From positions 5,456,001 through 5,520,000 of the forward strand of contig NZ_CP062008.1 of the NCBI RefSeq assembly GCF_005670685.2: a DNA stretch of 64,000 nucleotides, in the 5' to 3' direction. Source of the DNA: Mycolicibacterium mucogenicum DSM 44124. GTDB taxonomy: Bacteria; Actinomycetota; Actinomycetes; Mycobacteriales; Mycobacteriaceae. The position numbers were made by a program, and so were the translations under genes. The notes under the pieces are model-generated. The model had not been told where the DNA came from and did no database searches. It worked only from the letters and a program-made list of their open reading frames with translations. Below are positions 30,610 through 40,799 of this stretch, in pieces; within the stretch, counting starts at the first letter, position 1; the number at the start of each line of letters is the position of its first letter.

Positions 30610-31110
30610 TCAGAAGATGTCGGTGAGCTTCCGCTGTGCCGGGCAGGCGTCGGTCAGCGCCTTCATCTGTTCCGTGATCTGCGCGTTGATCGCCGACAGC
30701 TGGTAGGCCTCGGTCGGTGCGGGGGCGCCGGGCGCCCGGCCCTGGGCGGCGATCCGGTACGCGTCCAGCGCCGAGGCGAACTGCGAGGCCAGCGTCGCCA
30801 GCTGCACGGCGTTGGCTGCGACCTTGTCGCCGGTGACCTTCTGGGCCCGCTCGGCCATGCCGTCGGCCCAGGCCCGGTAGGCGGTCTCCTCAGCGATGGT
30901 CGGGACGCCATTGTTGTTCTTGTCGATCTTCGACTCGATCTGCACGGCCTGCGCCTTGTTGTAGTCGAGCATGTCGCGCACCGGTTTGCACTCCGGCGTC
31001 GGCCCGCGGAACTCGGTCTGCCACACCACCAGGCCGATGACGACGGCGAGCGCGACCGCGATGCCGATCTTCCAGCTGCGGTCCAGGCTCAACAACCATC
31101 TCGTCAACAC
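30610..31110 (-). CDS. Conserved membrane-anchored protein of unknown function
   Basis: 166 residues. One N-terminal helix (IGIAVALAVVIGLVVW), then a helical exported domain with two Cys (PECKPVRDMLDYNK near residue 40 and DACPAQRK near the end) likely disulfide-linked, and an Ala-rich helix AQLATLASQFASALDAYR-like. I do not recognise a named family, though similar proteins occur between ask and leuA in other mycobacteria as far as I recall. Its role is unknown. Confidence 0.7.
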   Translation of the reverse strand: MLTRWLLSLDRSWKIGIAVALAVVIGLVVWQTEFRGPTPECKPVRDMLDYNKAQAVQIESKIDKNNNGVPTIAEETAYRAWADGMAERAQKVTGDKVAANAVQLATLASQFASALDAYRIAAQGRAPGAPAPTEAYQLSAINAQITEQMKALTDACPAQRKLTDIF

Positions 31111-31190
31111 GGTCGAACTGTATCGGCACAGCCAGGGCCACGCCCATTACACCTGGCCAGGACGTTGTCACCCGACAGCCCGACCTCGTT

Positions 31191-31218
31191 TTGGCGATCT
31201 ACCGGACGGGAGTAAACT
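31191..31218 (+). promoter_or_regulatory. leuA promoter
   Basis: TTGGCG (31191-31196) and TAAACT (31213-31218) are separated by 16 nt, a good sigma-A pair. Transcription should start about 31225-31227, at the first base of a short leader gene. Confidence 0.6.
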
Positions 31219-31226
31219 CGTTACCG

Positions 31227-31260
31227 ATGTATAGCGCGCGGGTGCTCCTCCTCGGACGCC

Positions 31261-31274
<14 letters not shown>
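31227..31274 (+). CDS. leuA leader peptide
   Basis: A 15-codon frame reads MYSARVLLLGRRDGV with three consecutive CTC Leu codons (31245-31253). It begins at the predicted transcription start with no room for a ribosome site, so it would be read leaderless, common in mycobacteria. Leader peptides with Leu runs followed by Gly-Arg-Arg occur before actinobacterial branched-chain amino acid genes. Confidence 0.7.
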
Positions 31275-33177
<1,903 letters not shown>

Positions 33178-33187
33178 TCGCAGACCG

Positions 33188-33841
33188 TCAGCTCGGCGCG
33201 CCGGGTTCGCCGGACACCCGGAGCACCCGGGCGCACCAGCCGACGGCCTGCTTCGCAAAGTCTTGTGCGCTAACGGTTTTCGACTCGTCGAGCAGCCGTT
33301 CGTTGATCAGGGTGGCCACGCCGCCGACGCAGAACAGCGCCGCGTCGAAGCTCTCCTGATCGGCATCGCGGTCGGGCTGCAGCAACGCCAGAATCGCGGC
33401 AGCCACCCGGTGTTGTGCGATGCGGATGTGCTCGGAGACCGATTCGATGTGCCGGGCGTCGGTCAGGAAAATCCGGACGGCCAGCGGGTCACTCTCGGCG
33501 TGCTCGATGAACCCGGCCAGACCGAGCGTCAGCCGGGTTTGGACGGTGGCCTCTTCGGGCGCGCTCCCCCCGGCCAGCATCGCGGCGAAGGGCCCCTCCA
33601 GCACATCGTCGATGACGGCGCCGATCAGCGCACCGAGGCCGGCAAACTGCTCGTAGAAGTAGCGGTCGGTGAGTTTGGCGCGGGCCGAGACCGCCCGGAC
33701 GCTCAGTGCCGACAGCCCGCCTTCACGCCACAACGACTCGGCCGCGTCCAGTAGCAACCGCCGTCGATCGGCCCGTCGCTCCTCCGCTGACCTGCCGGAG
33801 TACCTGCGCTGCGGCGCGCCGCCCGATCCGTCGTCAGCCAT
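33188..33841 (-). CDS. TetR-family regulator
   Basis: 217 residues from ATG 33841 (MADDGSGGAPQRRYSGRS). The helix-turn-helix reads SVRAVSARAKLTDRYFYEQF. The C-terminal part (LTLGLAGFIEHAESDPLAVRIFL) is of the AcrR-like lipid-sensing type. It is divergent from a four-gene membrane operon, with the 14-bp palindrome TTACCGACGAGTAA in the gap, and probably controls it. Confidence 0.87.
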   Translation of the reverse strand: MADDGSGGAPQRRYSGRSAEERRADRRRLLLDAAESLWREGGLSALSVRAVSARAKLTDRYFYEQFAGLGALIGAVIDDVLEGPFAAMLAGGSAPEEATVQTRLTLGLAGFIEHAESDPLAVRIFLTDARHIESVSEHIRIAQHRVAAAILALLQPDRDADQESFDAALFCVGGVATLINERLLDESKTVSAQDFAKQAVGWCARVLRVSGEPGAPS

Positions 33842-33932
33842 CTGGCGCAACCCCTCCCTCCGACTGCCACATGATGTCAAAATCCGAAGAAGGAAGACGG
33901 ACACCGGTTTCAAACTCGGTCTTCTGGCAATA

Positions 33933-33946
33933 TTACCGACGAGTAA
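33933..33946. promoter_or_regulatory. TetR operator candidate
   Basis: TTAC-CGACGA-GTAA, an inverted repeat in the gap between the TetR gene and the membrane-protein operon, 34 bp upstream of the operon's first ATG. Short arms make this only moderately supported. Confidence 0.4.
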
Positions 33947-33979
33947 GGTTCAGGGTTCATCTACATAGTGGGGTGGAAC

Positions 33980-35815
33980 ATGGCAGCACAGCTCGCCGAG
34001 CAGGTCACGTTGGTGGCCGCCGCCGGAACCGAAGGCGGGGGCGCTGCCCTCGACCAGGTGATCGGGATGTCCGTGGCCACGGGCATCATCACGGCCGGCC
34101 TGTTGTGGATCGGTTATCTGCACCGGCAACGCCGCATCACCTGGCTGAAAGACCTGGCCGACAAAGCCGGCCGCAAGATGAACCGACCCAGCTGGGTGGC
34201 GCTGCCCTCGCTGCTGTTCATCTCGACGATCATCTGCGCGATGTTCGGCTTCATCTGGGATGTCAGCCTGCACATCGGCAAGGGCCGCGACGCCGGCCCG
34301 CTGGCCAACCCGGCCCACTACTTCATCCTCGTCGGCCTGTTCCTGCTGTTCATCGCCGGCTCGCTGTCGATCATCCTGCCGTACGACAAACCCGGTCCGG
34401 CCGCCATCAAGATCACCAAAACCTGGTACGCGCCCGTCGGCGGCGTGCTGATGGCCGGTTGCGGCCTGTACGCGCTCATCGGCTTTCCGCTCGACGACAT
34501 CTGGCACCGGATCTTCGGTCAGGACGTCACGCTCTGGGGCCCAACACATTTGATGCTCATCGGCGGCGCCGGTCTGTCGCTGGTCGCCACGCTGCTCCTC
34601 GAGCGCGAGGGTGATATCGCGATGGGCTCCGACGCCCCGGCCGCCCGCAACAAGGTGCTGCCGTACCTGGCCTTCGGCGGTCTGGTGATCGGTCTGTCGG
34701 TGTTCCCGGTCGAATACGACTTCGGCGTCGAACAGTTCCGGCTGGTGCTGCATCCCATGCTGATCGCCGCCGCCGCGGCCATGTCGCTGGTGGCAACCCG
34801 GCTCACGCTCGGACGGTTCTCCACCTTCGGCGCCATCGCCTTCTCTTGGTTCATCCGGGGCCTGGTCATCCTGGCGGTCGGGCCGATTCTCGGTTCTCCG
34901 TACAGCTGGTTCGCGCTCTACCTGGGTTCGGCCGTCGTCGTGGAACTGATCGGGCTGACACCCCTCGTCAACCGTCCGATCCTGTTCGGCGCGGTGGCCG
35001 GTCTGGGCGTGGGGACCGTCGGCATGTGGCTGGAATCGTTCTGGGTCGACTCCATGTTCCGCACGCCGTGGCCCAGCAGCATGTGGGGTGAGGCGCTGAC
35101 GATGTCGACGCCCGTCGCCATCGGTATGGGTATGTGCGGCGCGCTCCTCGCCATCGTGCTGTCCGGTCAGCGCCTGCCCGCGCGGCCGATCGGTATCGGC
35201 ATCGTGGTCGCCACTGTCGTGGTGATCGGCGCCGCCGTCACCAATGGCCTGAACGTCACGGTCCCGGAGCACGCCCGCGCGCAGATCACCCTCAGCGACG
35301 CACCGAGCCCCGCCGGTGAGCGCCTGGTGAACGCCGACATCCAGATCACGCCGGCCAACCTGGTCAGTGACGACCCGGAGTGGGTGACGCTGATGGCGTG
35401 GCAGGGCAAGCTCGCCAATGAGCGCGGCCTGGTCGTCGACCACCTGCAGCAGGTGGGTCCGGGCCACTACCGGTCCACCCGGCCGATCCCCGTCTGGGGC
35501 ACGTGGAAGACGGTGCTGCGCGTACAGGACGGACGGACGATGGCCGCGGTCCCGGTGTATCTACCGGCCGACCCCGGTATCGGTGCCGAGGAGACGCCCG
35601 CGATCTCGACGACCCGCGACTTCATGGAGGAGATCAAGGTCCTGCAGCGCGAACGCAACCTCGACGTGCCGTCGTGGCTGTATCCCGCGGCGTCCCTGAT
35701 CGTGCTGGTCTGCTCGCTGATCCTGATCGCGTTGCTGAGTTGGGGTGCGGGACGGATCAATTCGCGTGAACAGTTCAGCGCCACCGAGACCAGGGAACCC
35801 GTCGGACAGCCGTGA
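33980..35815 (+). CDS. Polytopic membrane protein with repeated Asp/His motifs
   Basis: 611 residues; about 10 membrane helices, then an exported domain (about 430-575) and a C-terminal helix (YPAASLIVLVCSLILIALLSW). Two similar units each hold acid-His-His: WDVSLHIGKGRD with NPAHYF (Asp94, His98, His113) and DDIWHRIFGQD with GPTHLM (Asp172, His176, His190). A third element has Asp247 and His258. Such pairs inside membrane helices suggest metal or heme ligands. I recognise no characterised family. ATG 33980 has GGGGTGG upstream; GTG 33968 is an alternative. The stop overlaps the next start (GTGA). Context with a cupredoxin-like lipoprotein hints at copper or electron transfer. Confidence 0.75.
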   Translation: MAAQLAEQVTLVAAAGTEGGGAALDQVIGMSVATGIITAGLLWIGYLHRQRRITWLKDLADKAGRKMNRPSWVALPSLLFISTIICAMFGFIWDVSLHIGKGRDAGPLANPAHYFILVGLFLLFIAGSLSIILPYDKPGPAAIKITKTWYAPVGGVLMAGCGLYALIGFPLDDIWHRIFGQDVTLWGPTHLMLIGGAGLSLVATLLLEREGDIAMGSDAPAARNKVLPYLAFGGLVIGLSVFPVEYDFGVEQFRLVLHPMLIAAAAAMSLVATRLTLGRFSTFGAIAFSWFIRGLVILAVGPILGSPYSWFALYLGSAVVVELIGLTPLVNRPILFGAVAGLGVGTVGMWLESFWVDSMFRTPWPSSMWGEALTMSTPVAIGMGMCGALLAIVLSGQRLPARPIGIGIVVATVVVIGAAVTNGLNVTVPEHARAQITLSDAPSPAGERLVNADIQITPANLVSDDPEWVTLMAWQGKLANERGLVVDHLQQVGPGHYRSTRPIPVWGTWKTVLRVQDGRTMAAVPVYLPADPGIGAEETPAISTTRDFMEEIKVLQRERNLDVPSWLYPAASLIVLVCSLILIALLSWGAGRINSREQFSATETREPVGQP

Positions 35816-35985
35816 CCTATCTCGCCGACCACTCGCTATTGTTGGCACTGCCGGCGTTCGCTCCTGCTTTCGTCGTGGCCGGGGTCGTGGCCTGGGTTGC
35901 CATGAAAGACCGGCGCGCCGGCTCCGACGGTGACGAAACCGACTCGGAGACACCAGGTTCAACCGATGAGGACGGTTCCGCGTGA
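35812..35985 (+). CDS. Small single-pass membrane protein
   Basis: 57 residues from GTG 35812: one helix (LLLALPAFAPAFVVAGVVAWVAM), a short basic segment, then an acidic Ser/Thr tail. Start and stop both overlap neighbours in GTGA junctions, so it must be translated with them. Its size suggests a structural subunit of the complex encoded by the operon. Confidence 0.75.
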   Translation: MTYLADHSLLLALPAFAPAFVVAGVVAWVAMKDRRAGSDGDETDSETPGSTDEDGSA

Positions 35986-36395
35986 CCTTTGTGAAGACCT
36001 TCGCCGTGGCCGGCGCTGTCGCCCTGGCGCTTGCCGGCTGCAGTAGCGGCAACGACAAGTCGACCGGCAGCTCACCGAGTGCCACCGCAAGTGCCACACC
36101 GCAGTTCACCAACCAGCAGGCCCCGCCGGCACGCGTCTACGTCGACGTGACCATCGCCGGCGGCACCGCCACGCCACTCAACCAGCAGGTGCAGGCCAAG
36201 CTCGGCGAGCCGATCATCCTGCGGGTCAACAGTGACGCCGCCGACCAGCTGCACGTGCACTCGAGCCCCGAGCACACCTTCGACATCAAACCGGCGAAGG
36301 ATCAGCAGTTCCAGTTCACGGTGAGCGTGCCGGGCAAGGTCGATGTCGAGCTGCACCACCTGGACAAGACGGTCGCCACGATCACGGTGCAGTGA
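35982..36395 (+). CDS. Cupredoxin-like lipoprotein
   Basis: 137 residues from GTG 35982. A signal peptide with lipobox LAGC (Cys about 20), a Ser/Thr linker, then an approximately 90-residue beta-sandwich: YVDVTIAGGTATP, LGEPIILRVNSDAADQLHVHSS (His91, His93), VSVPGKVDVELHHLDK (His125, His126). The spacing of His elements is that of cupredoxins, but no Cys or Met ligand is present in the C-terminal loop, so a classical blue-copper site is unlikely. It sits third of four coupled genes. Confidence 0.75.
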   Translation: MTFVKTFAVAGAVALALAGCSSGNDKSTGSSPSATASATPQFTNQQAPPARVYVDVTIAGGTATPLNQQVQAKLGEPIILRVNSDAADQLHVHSSPEHTFDIKPAKDQQFQFTVSVPGKVDVELHHLDKTVATITVQ

Positions 36396-37672
36396 CCTCT
36401 TCGGTCCTCGCGCACGGGCTGGGCGGATCGACTGATCTGCCCATCCCCGTGACGTACGGCCTGATCGGCGCCGCGTGGGCGTTGACCTTCACCTTCGCGG
36501 TGGTGGCGCTGGCGTGGCGCAAGCCGCGGTTCGATCCGGAGGCGCCGGGACGGCCGTTGCCGCGCTGGGTGACGACGGCCGTCGACGCGCCCGCCACGCG
36601 CTGGGCGGTCGGGCTGCTCGCCCTGGCGTTCGCGGGATGGGTCGCGGTGGCGTCCGTCGTCGGGCCCACCGGGCCCGGCAACGCGCTGCCGGGTGTGTTC
36701 TACGTACTGCTGTGGGTCGGAATCGTCGCGCTCTCAGTGCTTTTCGGCCCGGTGTGGCGGGTGCTGTCGCCGGTGCGGACCATTGCCCGATTGCTGCGGC
36801 TGAGCCGGGACGCGTATCCCGTGCGGCTCGGCTACTGGCCGGCGGCGGCCGGGCTGTTCGCGTTCGTCTGGCTCGAGCTGGCCAGCCCAGACCCGGGTTC
36901 GGTTGGCGCCGTGCGTATCTGGCTGCTGGTCTACCTCTGTGTGACACTGGCCGGGGCCGCGGTGTGCGGCACCCGCTGGTGCTCGCATGCCGATCCGTTC
37001 GAGGTGTACAGCGTTGTGGCATCGCGGTGTGCGCCGGTGCGGCGCAACGCAGATGGGCAGATCGCCGTCGGCAATCCGTTCAATCACCTGCCCACTCTGC
37101 CGATCCGGCCGGCCACGGTGACGGTGCTGGCAGTGCTGCTGGGGTCGACGGCCTTCGACAGTTTCTCCGCGACTCCGGCGTGGCGCGGGTTCGTGGAGGC
37201 GCACAGCAACGGCACCTGGCAGGCCACAGGACTGAAAACCGTTGGGCTGGCGGTGTTTGTCACGACGGTCGCGCTGTCGTTCAGCCTCGCCGCCCGCGCC
37301 ACCGGCGGCGTGGACCGTGCGCGGCGCCGGGAGCTGCCCGGTTTGATGGCGCACTCCCTCATCCCGATCGTCATCGGCTATGTGTTCGCGCACTACCTGA
37401 CCTATCTCGTGGAGAAGGGTCAGCAGACCGTCTTCCAACTCCTGGGCCTGCACGATGCGCACGTGTACTACGTGCTGTCCATGCATCCGTCGGTGCTGGC
37501 CACGACCAAGGTGCTGTTCGTGGTGGCCGGGCACATCGCCGGCGTCGTCGCCGCACACGACTGCGCGCTGCGCATCCTGCCCAAGCGGCATCAGCTCACC
37601 GGGCAACTGGCGATGATGCTGGTGATGGTCGGCTACACGTTCACCGGGTTGTACCTGCTCTTCGGCGGATAA
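36392..37672 (+). CDS. Polytopic membrane protein of the cupredoxin operon
   Basis: 426 residues, about 10 helices, no large soluble domain. It opens with HGLGGSTDLPIP just before the first helix. Other possible polar determinants are CGTRWCSHADPFEVYS, NPFNHLPTLP, and HAHVYYVLSMHPS plus AAHDCALRI near the C-terminus, His-rich segments at membrane faces. From memory, membrane proteins starting HGxGGxxDLP are sometimes labelled fenitrothion hydrolase in databases; I would not rely on that name. The start GTG 36392 overlaps the lipoprotein stop, completing a four-gene coupled unit. Confidence 0.72.
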   Translation: MTSSVLAHGLGGSTDLPIPVTYGLIGAAWALTFTFAVVALAWRKPRFDPEAPGRPLPRWVTTAVDAPATRWAVGLLALAFAGWVAVASVVGPTGPGNALPGVFYVLLWVGIVALSVLFGPVWRVLSPVRTIARLLRLSRDAYPVRLGYWPAAAGLFAFVWLELASPDPGSVGAVRIWLLVYLCVTLAGAAVCGTRWCSHADPFEVYSVVASRCAPVRRNADGQIAVGNPFNHLPTLPIRPATVTVLAVLLGSTAFDSFSATPAWRGFVEAHSNGTWQATGLKTVGLAVFVTTVALSFSLAARATGGVDRARRRELPGLMAHSLIPIVIGYVFAHYLTYLVEKGQQTVFQLLGLHDAHVYYVLSMHPSVLATTKVLFVVAGHIAGVVAAHDCALRILPKRHQLTGQLAMMLVMVGYTFTGLYLLFGG

Positions 37673-37682
37673 CCTCCGAATC

Positions 37683-37731
37683 CTTGACAGTCGCCAGGGC
37701 GCGGCGCAAAACTGAGGACACACGTCCTCAG
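37683..37731 (+). promoter_or_regulatory. Promoter and palindromic operator of the carotenoid oxygenase gene
   Basis: TTGACA (37683-37688) is followed by a perfect 8-bp palindrome CTGAGGAC-ACAC-GTCCTCAG (37712-37731), at or just after the expected -10 region and 12 bp before the start codon. The layout fits a repressor that blocks polymerase. No adjacent gene is an obvious partner; the TetR gene 4 kb upstream is one candidate. Confidence 0.5.
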
Positions 37732-37742
37732 ATGGAGGTTGC

Positions 37743-39194
37743 ATGACAGCCACAGTGCCCGCGGAACCCACGCTCAAGCAGCTGCACGGCCGCGCCTTCG
37801 CGTCCCTGTACGACGAGATGGACTATCAGGTCGCCCGCATCGACGGCACTCTGCCGCCCGAGCTGACCGGCACACTGTTCCGCATCGGCCCCGGCAAGTT
37901 CGAGGTCGGCGACACCGTGCTCAAGACCATGTTCGACGCCGACGGCATGGTGTCCCGTTTCGTCCTCGACGGACAGTCCGTACGTTTCACCAACCGCTAC
38001 GTGCGCACCAAGCAGTACCGCGGCGGAGACGTGATGAGCCAGCGCGGCATCACCACCAACGCGCCCACGCTGCGCGGCAATCTGCTGCCGCCGGCCAACA
38101 CCGGCAACACCAACATGGCCACGATCTGCGGCGAACTCCTGGCCATGTGGGAGGGCGGCCCGCCGTACAAGATCGACCCGGACTCGCTGGACACGTTGGG
38201 CTACAAGCGCTTTGACGGTGACCGCCTCGGCTATCTCGGTTCCTTCTCCGCCCACCCCAAGTGGGATCCGCACACCGGCGACGTCTACAACTTCGGTCTC
38301 GACCTGCTGCCCACACCGCGGCTGCGCTGCTTCAAGGTGGACCGCACCGGACGCAGCCACCAGATCAGCTCGCTGAAGTTGTGGGACATGGTGTGGAACC
38401 ACGACTTCGCACTCACCGAGAACCACATGGTGTTCGTACTGGATCCGTTGCGCCCCAACATCCCAACGCTGTTACGTACCCGATCGCTCGCGAAGGCACT
38501 TGAATACCAGACCCGCAACGGGTCGACGCGGTTCGCCCTGGTGCCGCGCGACGGGTCCAAGCCCCGCATCATCGAGCATGAGGCACTGACGCACATCCAC
38601 GTCACCAACGCCTTCGAGGACGGCTCCGACACCGTGGTGGAGTTCTTCCGCTTCGAGGACTCGGACATCTTCGGCAAGCTCGGCAAGGCGTGGCAGGACC
38701 CGGCCGATCCCACCGATCCCCGTGCGCACCTGACCATCGATGAGTGGCCCCGCGGACACCTGTCGCGGTTCCGGATCAGCAAGTCCGGCCGGATCACCGA
38801 GACGGTGCTATCAGCAACGGCACCAATGGAATTCCCGCAGTACGACTGGCGGCGTTCGACGCTGGAACACAACGTCACCTACGCCTGCAAGGCCACCGAG
38901 GATGTGGGCCACTACAACGCGGTGACGCGCATCGACCACCGCACCGGCGCGCAGACCACGTTCGATTTCGGCCTGGCCCAGACCGGTGAACCGTTGTTCG
39001 TGCCCCGCTCCCGCACGGCCGCCGAGGACGACGGCTGGCTGCTGGTGCTCAATCACGATCTGCGGAGCCATCGTTCGCAGCTGGTGATCTTCGATGCCCG
39101 CACCATCGAGGACGGCCCGCTGGCCACCGCGCATCTGGAACACCATCTGCCGATCGGGTTCCACGGCACGTTCAGCCGGCGTATCGCGGGCTGA
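37743..39194 (+). CDS. Carotenoid cleavage oxygenase family protein
   Basis: 483 residues, seven-bladed propeller non-heme iron dioxygenase. The four iron His are recognisable in SAHPKWD, WNHDFALTENH, THIHVTNAF and GFHGTF at the C-terminus. The N-terminal GTLPPELTGTLFRIGPG is the family signature. It cleaves a carotenoid or stilbene/phenylpropenoid double bond; substrate not predictable. A GGAGG ribosome site precedes ATG 37743. Confidence 0.92.
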   Translation: MTATVPAEPTLKQLHGRAFASLYDEMDYQVARIDGTLPPELTGTLFRIGPGKFEVGDTVLKTMFDADGMVSRFVLDGQSVRFTNRYVRTKQYRGGDVMSQRGITTNAPTLRGNLLPPANTGNTNMATICGELLAMWEGGPPYKIDPDSLDTLGYKRFDGDRLGYLGSFSAHPKWDPHTGDVYNFGLDLLPTPRLRCFKVDRTGRSHQISSLKLWDMVWNHDFALTENHMVFVLDPLRPNIPTLLRTRSLAKALEYQTRNGSTRFALVPRDGSKPRIIEHEALTHIHVTNAFEDGSDTVVEFFRFEDSDIFGKLGKAWQDPADPTDPRAHLTIDEWPRGHLSRFRISKSGRITETVLSATAPMEFPQYDWRRSTLEHNVTYACKATEDVGHYNAVTRIDHRTGAQTTFDFGLAQTGEPLFVPRSRTAAEDDGWLLVLNHDLRSHRSQLVIFDARTIEDGPLATAHLEHHLPIGFHGTFSRRIAG

Positions 39195-39269
39195 ACGCCC
39201 GCTTTCGGCACCGGCCCGAGCCCTGGGCAGCCTCGCGCCACGCCGCACCCGATCGGTGGTGGCGGTGAC

Positions 39270-40670
39270 TCACCTTGCAGGACTGTCACTTTCACCATCG
39301 GAGTCTTCCCCCTCGGTCGGATACAGGGTGGGGTGGTGGTAGTGGTTGGTTCGGGGTTGGCCGACATCGAGCAGGGGTGGTGGGGTCCAGTGGGTGCGGC
39401 CGTTCTTCATGGTGGTGGTCCAGCCTCCGGTGTCGGCCAAGCGGTTGTCGCGCCCGCAGGCCAAGGTCATGGTGTCGACATTGGTCAGGCCGTTATCGCG
39501 CCAATTGATCAAGTGATGCACCTGGCTCCGCGACGCCGGCGCGGTGCAATTCGGGCGGGTGCAGCCGCGGTCACGGGCGAACAACGCCAGCCGCTGTGCC
39601 GTGCTGGCGGTGCGGGCCGCCCGGCCCAGATACAAGGGTTGGCCGGTGTGGTCGTCGAATACCGCAAGGTAGTTGTCCGAGCCTTGGGCGGCCATCCGAA
39701 CCAGATCCTTGACCGGGAGTTTCGTGCCGGTGTGCGTGAGCGCCATTCCGGTGCGCTTCTCCAGGTCGCTGACGGTGCAGGTGGCGACCACCGCGACGGG
39801 GAAGCCGTTGTGCACCCCGGAGGTCCCGGTGGCCAGCATCATCCGGCCCACGAATTTGAAGGCGTCGTACTGACGCTGCGCCAGGGTGCGCGTGTCGTTG
39901 TCGATCTGCTCCTGGGTCGGGGTGCCGGAGTAGCAGGGGTGCGGGTCGGCGGGGTTGCACATGCCCGGGGCGGCGTACTTGTCGAACAACACGTCCCAGT
40001 AGGCACGGCCTTCCGGATCCAGCTCGGCGGTGACGTCGGTACGGCCATCAGGTCGCTGCTTGCCCATGACGAACGACCGCTTCGGGTCGGGCTCATCGTC
40101 GTCGGGCTCGGGCCCGTCCTGATCGAGCCGGTACAACAAATCCGCCGCGACTTTGCGCAGGTCCTCGGGGGTTTTCACCCTCGCGTCGGCCACCAGATCT
40201 GTTTCGCACTGGGCCAGGGTGACCGGGTCGGCCGCCCACAACGGGACCTTGCCGAAAAACCAGGTGATCACCGCGACGTGCTCGGCATTGATCGCCCCCT
40301 CAGCCAGAGCGGCGGCGACCAGCTCCCACACCGGGCCCAACGCCTCCCCGGTGATGGCCGAGCGCGGACCCAGGTGATCGCAGTCCCGCACCCGGCGGCG
40401 GGCCTCCTCCCGGCTGATGCGGTGCCGCACATGCAAAACCTCAGGCCAATCCTTGGCCCCGATCTCCTTCGCCGTCGCCTGCGTCTGTGCGGCGGCCAGG
40501 ATCTGATGGTCGACCACTTCGGCGGCGCATTTGGCCGTTTCGCGGCGGGACTGCAGCGCCAACAATGTCCGCACGTCCAGGCCGGTGTAGTCCAGGGACG
40601 CGAGCCGAGCGTGCGCAGCTTCGTAGGCGGCGTACGCCTCCTCGACAACGGCTGGATCGGTCAATCCCAT
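39270..40670 (-). CDS. 13E12-type DUF222/HNH endonuclease-like protein
   Basis: 466 residues. The N-terminal DUF222 helical domain (about 20-330) is followed by an HNH nuclease motif: RDRGCTRPNCTAPASRSQVHHL, then NLTL-like DTMTLACGRDNR. This is the architecture of mycobacterial 13E12 repeat-family proteins. A perfect SOS box ends 2 bp before the ATG, so it should be DNA-damage induced. A DNA-binding or cleaving role in stress is likely; the exact job of this family is not known. Confidence 0.9.
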   Translation of the reverse strand: MGLTDPAVVEEAYAAYEAAHARLASLDYTGLDVRTLLALQSRRETAKCAAEVVDHQILAAAQTQATAKEIGAKDWPEVLHVRHRISREEARRRVRDCDHLGPRSAITGEALGPVWELVAAALAEGAINAEHVAVITWFFGKVPLWAADPVTLAQCETDLVADARVKTPEDLRKVAADLLYRLDQDGPEPDDDEPDPKRSFVMGKQRPDGRTDVTAELDPEGRAYWDVLFDKYAAPGMCNPADPHPCYSGTPTQEQIDNDTRTLAQRQYDAFKFVGRMMLATGTSGVHNGFPVAVVATCTVSDLEKRTGMALTHTGTKLPVKDLVRMAAQGSDNYLAVFDDHTGQPLYLGRAARTASTAQRLALFARDRGCTRPNCTAPASRSQVHHLINWRDNGLTNVDTMTLACGRDNRLADTGGWTTTMKNGRTHWTPPPLLDVGQPRTNHYHHPTLYPTEGEDSDGESDSPAR

Positions 40671-40672
40671 AC

Positions 40673-40688
40673 TCGAACACTAGTTCGA
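40673..40688 (-). promoter_or_regulatory. SOS box (LexA site)
   Basis: TCGAAC-ACTA-GTTCGA matches the mycobacterial LexA consensus TCGAAC(N4)GTTCGA at all 12 fixed positions. On the minus strand TAGTGT inside it falls at -12 to -7 from the HNH protein ATG, suggesting a leaderless transcript repressed by LexA. Confidence 0.85.
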
Positions 40689-40799
40689 ACCACTGACAAG
40701 AAATCGACTGGAATGTGACGCTAGTTATCTACCGTGACCAGCGCTAACAAAGTGACCAAAGTTTTTGGCGAGCGCTCTACAGCAACCGGCGAGTGGCCG

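Noticed and set aside
35982..36395. True blue-copper protein
   Set aside because: The C-terminal Cys and Met ligands of type 1 copper sites are not present; only His residues are seen.
37084..37374. Minus-strand frames inside the fourth cupredoxin-operon gene
   Set aside because: Shadows of the membrane protein coding frame; no start signals.
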